From: Clostridiales bacterium
GTDB taxonomy: Bacteria; Bacillota; Clostridia; Christensenellales; CAG-138
Reading direction: 5' to 3'
DNA: 25,000 bases
Assembly: GCA_004558825.1 (NCBI GenBank)
Contig: SFDB01000017.1
Coordinates: 1 to 25,000 of the forward strand
Shown here: in pieces, positions 22,749 to 25,000 of the stretch
Layout: each line of letters begins with the position of its first letter
How positions within the stretch are numbered: position 1 is the first letter of the stretch
Notes under the pieces: model-generated
What the model was told of the DNA's origin: nothing
The model's input: the letters and a program-made list of their open reading frames with translations, nothing else
Databases searched by the model: none
Translations under genes and position numbers: made by a program

Positions 22749-23410
22749 TATTTTTCCTCCTTCGGTGCGGGAACGATTGCGTCAATATATATACCGGAAA
22801 CCGTTACAAGCTCGGGGTCTATCGAGCCTGTGGGTACAAGCTCGTCAGCCTCTACTATTACATAATCGCATGCCGTGGCCATTGCCGCGTTATAGTTCTT
22901 GGATGAGCCCTTCATATAGCAGTTACCGAACTCGTCTACGACCGACGCGCGTATTATGGCAACATTTCCGCGAAGCGCCTTTTCCATTACATAGAGCTTA
23001 CCGTTAAACTCGCGTACTTCTTTTCCTTCCTCGATTACCGTACCAACTCCCGTCGGCGTATAAAACGCCGCTATGCCAAAGCCGCCGCAACGAATGCGCT
23101 CTGTAAGCGTTCCCTGGGGGTTAATGTGCAGGCACGCGGGGTTTGCTTTATACATCTTCTGAGCCGCCTCGTTCTGCGCAATATATGTGCATATGAGATC
23201 GCTCACCTGTCCGGCCTCAAGCACCTTGCCCAAGCTCGACGTCGGTACGCCCATGTCGTTATTGACGAGCGTCAAATTCCTCGCGGGATGTCCCACAAAT
23301 TGGGAAAGCAGATACTCGGGACTGCCGCACTGCAAGAAGCCGCCGACCATAACGGTATCTCCGTCCTTGATGTGCGCAAGGGCTTCCTTTGCCGTTGTGA
23401 TTTTGTTCAT
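22748..23410 (-). CDS. ctfA: Acetoacetate CoA-transferase, alpha subunit
   Basis: A 220-residue partner subunit of the class I CoA-transferase. The CoA/oxyanion segment is GGFLQCGSPEYL (about 23-34), and ERIRCGGFGIAAFYTPTGVGT (about 104-124) is typical of the alpha chain. First gene of a three-gene operon with ctfB and thl. A GGAGG lies upstream of the ATG. No acetoacetate decarboxylase gene is seen in the window, so this set more likely serves acetoacetate/acetoacetyl-CoA interconversion than acetone formation. Confidence 0.9.
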   Translation of the reverse strand: MNKITTAKEALAHIKDGDTVMVGGFLQCGSPEYLLSQFVGHPARNLTLVNNDMGVPTSSLGKVLEAGQVSDLICTYIAQNEAAQKMYKANPACLHINPQGTLTERIRCGGFGIAAFYTPTGVGTVIEEGKEVREFNGKLYVMEKALRGNVAIIRASVVDEFGNCYMKGSSKNYNAAMATACDYVIVEADELVPTGSIDPELVTVSGIYIDAIVPAPKEEK

Positions 23411-23659
23411 GTTTGTATAACCTCCGCTAATAATTATGCACGCGTCTGTGCAGAATAAGTATTATCTTTTTAATTGTATACCTTTAATTACGTTAAAGCA
23501 AATGGTTTTTGCGCACGAAGCCGTTCCGGTATCCCTCCGGACCTCCTGCGGGTTTTATACAAATTTACCTTTATGTAATGCCGCAACCGATAATATATGG
23601 CATTATTATCCAAAAAGTGATATTATTCTTTCATATTATATTATGTTCAAGGTGAGGCA
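23411..23659. other. Divergent intergenic region between ctfA and radC
   Basis: No gene is seen. It holds the ctf promoter and an inverted repeat TGCAC/GTGCA (23437-23441, 23448-23452), which could be an operator or leader hairpin. A second small hairpin is TCCGG/CCGGA (23525-23529, 23537-23541). No convincing promoter for radC was found in the AT-rich part near 23580-23650. Confidence 0.5.
23473..23501 (-). promoter_or_regulatory. Promoter of ctfA-ctfB-thl
   Basis: The minus strand shows TTGCTT (23501-23496), a 17-base spacer and TACAAT (23478-23473). The short inverted repeat at 23437-23452 lies just downstream, in the 5' leader. Confidence 0.55.
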
Positions 23660-24481
23660 ATGAACAGGGAAAAACTCGACGGCAATGTCCACAGCGGCCA
23701 CAGGGCAAGGGTTAAATCTCGATTCATAGAACACGGCGCAGAACATATGGACGACTGTATGCTGCTTGAAATGCTGCTATTTTACGGCCTTCCCCGTCGT
23801 GACACGAACCCTGTCGCTCACAAGCTCATCGAGCGCTACGGCAGTCTTGCGGCAGTGCTCAGGGCAGACGTAAACGACCTAAAGAACGAGCCCGACCTCG
23901 GCGAAAGCTCGGCCGTATTGCTGTCGCTCGTATCGGTGCTGGCAAACAGGATGCGCATTTCGGGCAGCAAAAAAATTTCGCTCTCAGCGCCCTCCCAGGC
24001 TCTTGAATATTGCGTATCGCTCATATCAAACAAGAAAAACGAAACTGTTTATGCGCTCTCCGTCGATAAATCGATGAACCTTCTTTCGTCGGAGCTCGTA
24101 AACAAGGGGACGCTTTGTTCCGCTTCCGTGCCGCCGCGCACCGTTGTTTCTTCCGCGCTCCGTCACAACGCCTACGGAGTAATACTCACGCACAACCATC
24201 CGTCCGGCGATATACGACCCTCGAGCGACGACATTTCCGTTACGCGCGCCGTATCGGCGGCACTGTCCGCAATTGACATACGCTTATTCGACCATGTTAT
24301 CGTCGGCACGGACAAGGCGTTTTCGATGTGTAAGGGCATAGTCCTGGCGGGAACACAGCAGATTGCCGACAACCTTGCGCTTCCCGACGTCGACTGTTTT
24401 CGCGAACAGGAGTATTTGCGTCAGGTGGCCGAAGCGACAAGCGGTTTATTCTGCGGCGAATACGGTTATGCGGAAAAATAG
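23660..24481 (+). CDS. radC: RadC-family JAB/MPN domain protein
   Basis: A 273-residue protein with an amino-terminal helix-hairpin-helix-like region (about 10-90) and a JAB domain with the JAMM metal motif THNHPSGDIRPSSDD (His178, His180, Asp191) and Glu145. RadC was once linked to DNA repair, but that role is not supported by later work; the true function is unknown. Start has AAGGTGAGG upstream. It is followed by a weak terminator and the next rightward gene. Confidence 0.92.
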   Translation: MNREKLDGNVHSGHRARVKSRFIEHGAEHMDDCMLLEMLLFYGLPRRDTNPVAHKLIERYGSLAAVLRADVNDLKNEPDLGESSAVLLSLVSVLANRMRISGSKKISLSAPSQALEYCVSLISNKKNETVYALSVDKSMNLLSSELVNKGTLCSASVPPRTVVSSALRHNAYGVILTHNHPSGDIRPSSDDISVTRAVSAALSAIDIRLFDHVIVGTDKAFSMCKGIVLAGTQQIADNLALPDVDCFREQEYLRQVAEATSGLFCGEYGYAEK

Positions 24482-24517
24482 TTATTGATTCAAGCTTCAT
24501 AAAGCAGGCATTTAACC

Positions 24518-24543
24518 GCCGCGCATAGGAAAACCGGCTTTTT
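24518..24543 (+). terminator. Weak terminator downstream of radC
   Basis: A four-pair stem GCCG/CGGC (24518-24521 with 24535-24538) with a long loop followed by five Ts. The stem is short, so the call is tentative. The rest of 24544-24790 is AT-rich, with no gene or other feature supported. Confidence 0.35.
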
Positions 24544-24790
24544 GCACACCGGAGATTCTCAAATATTGAAAATCTATATCAAACATGAACAAATTTTATG
24601 AATTTACATAAATATAATCTGTGCAGCGAAAAATTACCGAAAGTTAAGACAATGTAAAGAAATGTCTCCACATTCGGATTCCGCTTTATCACGTTAAGAC
24701 AGCATTAACCCATCAATTCCGTTATTTTTTGCCATCATGCATCTATTTCAAAAACTAATCACAATAGATATGTTACGCCGAAGACGGCTG

Positions 24791-24819
24791 TTGCAAGAAA
24801 TTATTTTGCATGCTATAAT
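24791..24819 (+). promoter_or_regulatory. Sigma-A promoter of the response regulator gene
   Basis: TTGCAA (24791-24796), a 17-base spacer and perfect TATAAT (24814-24819). The start codon is about 90 bases downstream, so the transcript carries a leader of about 80 bases. Confidence 0.75.
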
Positions 24820-24827
24820 CAATTCAG

Positions 24828-24880
24828 CTGAAAACCGATAAACAATTCAACGGTTCTTATCATATCAAAGCGGTTTTCGG
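24828..24880 (+). promoter_or_regulatory. Structured leader with alternative hairpins
   Basis: 24828-24837 can pair with 24871-24880 (ten pairs, one T-G), closing a large loop. The shorter AACCG (24833-24837) can instead pair with CGGTT at 24851-24855. The two exclude each other and lie upstream of the GGAGGT ribosome binding site (24893-24898). There is no T tract, so translational rather than transcriptional control would be more likely. Confidence 0.4.
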
Positions 24881-24907
24881 GAAAAATTAAACGGAGGTCA
24901 GCCACCA

Positions 24908-25000
24908 ATGACGAAAAGTCGAATACTCATCGCCGACAGCAACCAAGGATCACTCGCCCAACTGCGCGACTACCTCGCCGCTCAAGACGGCACTCGCGCC
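24908..25000 (+). CDS. Response regulator receiver, amino-terminal 31 codons (possibly Spo0A; partial)
   Basis: The gene opens MTKSRILIADSNQGSLAQLRDY and runs off the window end. The first strand and acidic pocket (RILIAD) then a helix (SLAQLRDYLAAQ) are a response-regulator receiver start. The similarity of this opening to Spo0A, with KIRILIADDN-like text and YL..Q, is suggestive, and the leader and strong promoter fit a regulator gene. Receivers usually have two adjacent acids here; this one has Asp-Ser. GGAGGT lies nine bases before the ATG. The Spo0A call is an inference; the effector domain is outside. Confidence 0.6.
   Translation, partial: MTKSRILIADSNQGSLAQLRDYLAAQDGTRA

Noticed and set aside
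21579..22865. 428-codon plus-strand frame opposite thl, ctfB and ctfA
   Set aside because: It runs through three well-supported genes on the other strand and has no motifs.
23437..23452. Rex or other redox-repressor operator upstream of ctfA
   Set aside because: The inverted repeat TGCAC/GTGCA does not match the Rex half-site, so I only mention it as a possible hairpin.

Overview
The window looks like a piece of a spore-forming anaerobic Firmicute of the class Clostridia. The evidence is the Firmicutes-type 16S rRNA leader, a T-box riboswitch in front of metG, the rimP-nusA-ylxR-ylxQ-infB-rbfA operon order, a CwlD-like amidase, a thiolase with acetoacetate CoA-transferase subunits, and a Spo0A-like receiver at the right edge. 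The chromosome is fairly GC-rich by eye, with much ATA and CGC codon use. I cannot name a genus.

Layout. 1-59 is the 5' end of a 16S rRNA gene reading leftward, with leader and promoter to 227. 689-2662 (-) encodes a very unusual lipoprotein: lipobox, seven RCC1-like propeller units, a dockerin-like calcium loop and a C-terminal class B-type sortase with His, Cys and Arg in place. 2852-5167 (+) is a T-box controlled methionyl-tRNA synthetase. 5247-13697 (-) is a long translation and RNA-metabolism operon, rimP, nusA, ylxR, ylxQ, infB, rbfA, nrnA, truB, ribF and perhaps a GNAT acetyltransferase, driven from a promoter at 13782-13810. Several of its genes overlap.

13962-14037 is tRNA-Asn(GUU). 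Just after its terminator comes an accessory, AT-richer patch (about 14087-15070). It holds an array of seven small hairpins separated by GTGAAAT on the left and ATTTCAC on the right, a HIT-family gene whose promoter appears to borrow the array's right edge, and a frameshifted remnant of a four-helix-bundle (S23/IVS-type) gene. A nitrilase-family amidohydrolase, a DUF815-type ATPase (-), a CwlD-like lipoprotein amidase and an eight-cysteine small protein follow.

18820-20732 (-) is an ECF sigma factor with a translationally coupled, membrane-anchored probable anti-sigma protein. 20868-23410 (-) is ctfA-ctfB-thl, which interconverts acetoacetate, acetoacetyl-CoA and acetyl-CoA. radC (+) follows. 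The window ends in the first 31 codons of a response regulator, possibly spo0A, behind a strong promoter and a structured leader.

The two most novel items are the RCC1-dockerin-sortase lipoprotein and the GTGAAAT/ATTTCAC hairpin array with its neighbours. Residue numbers come from hand counting, and no database search was possible.
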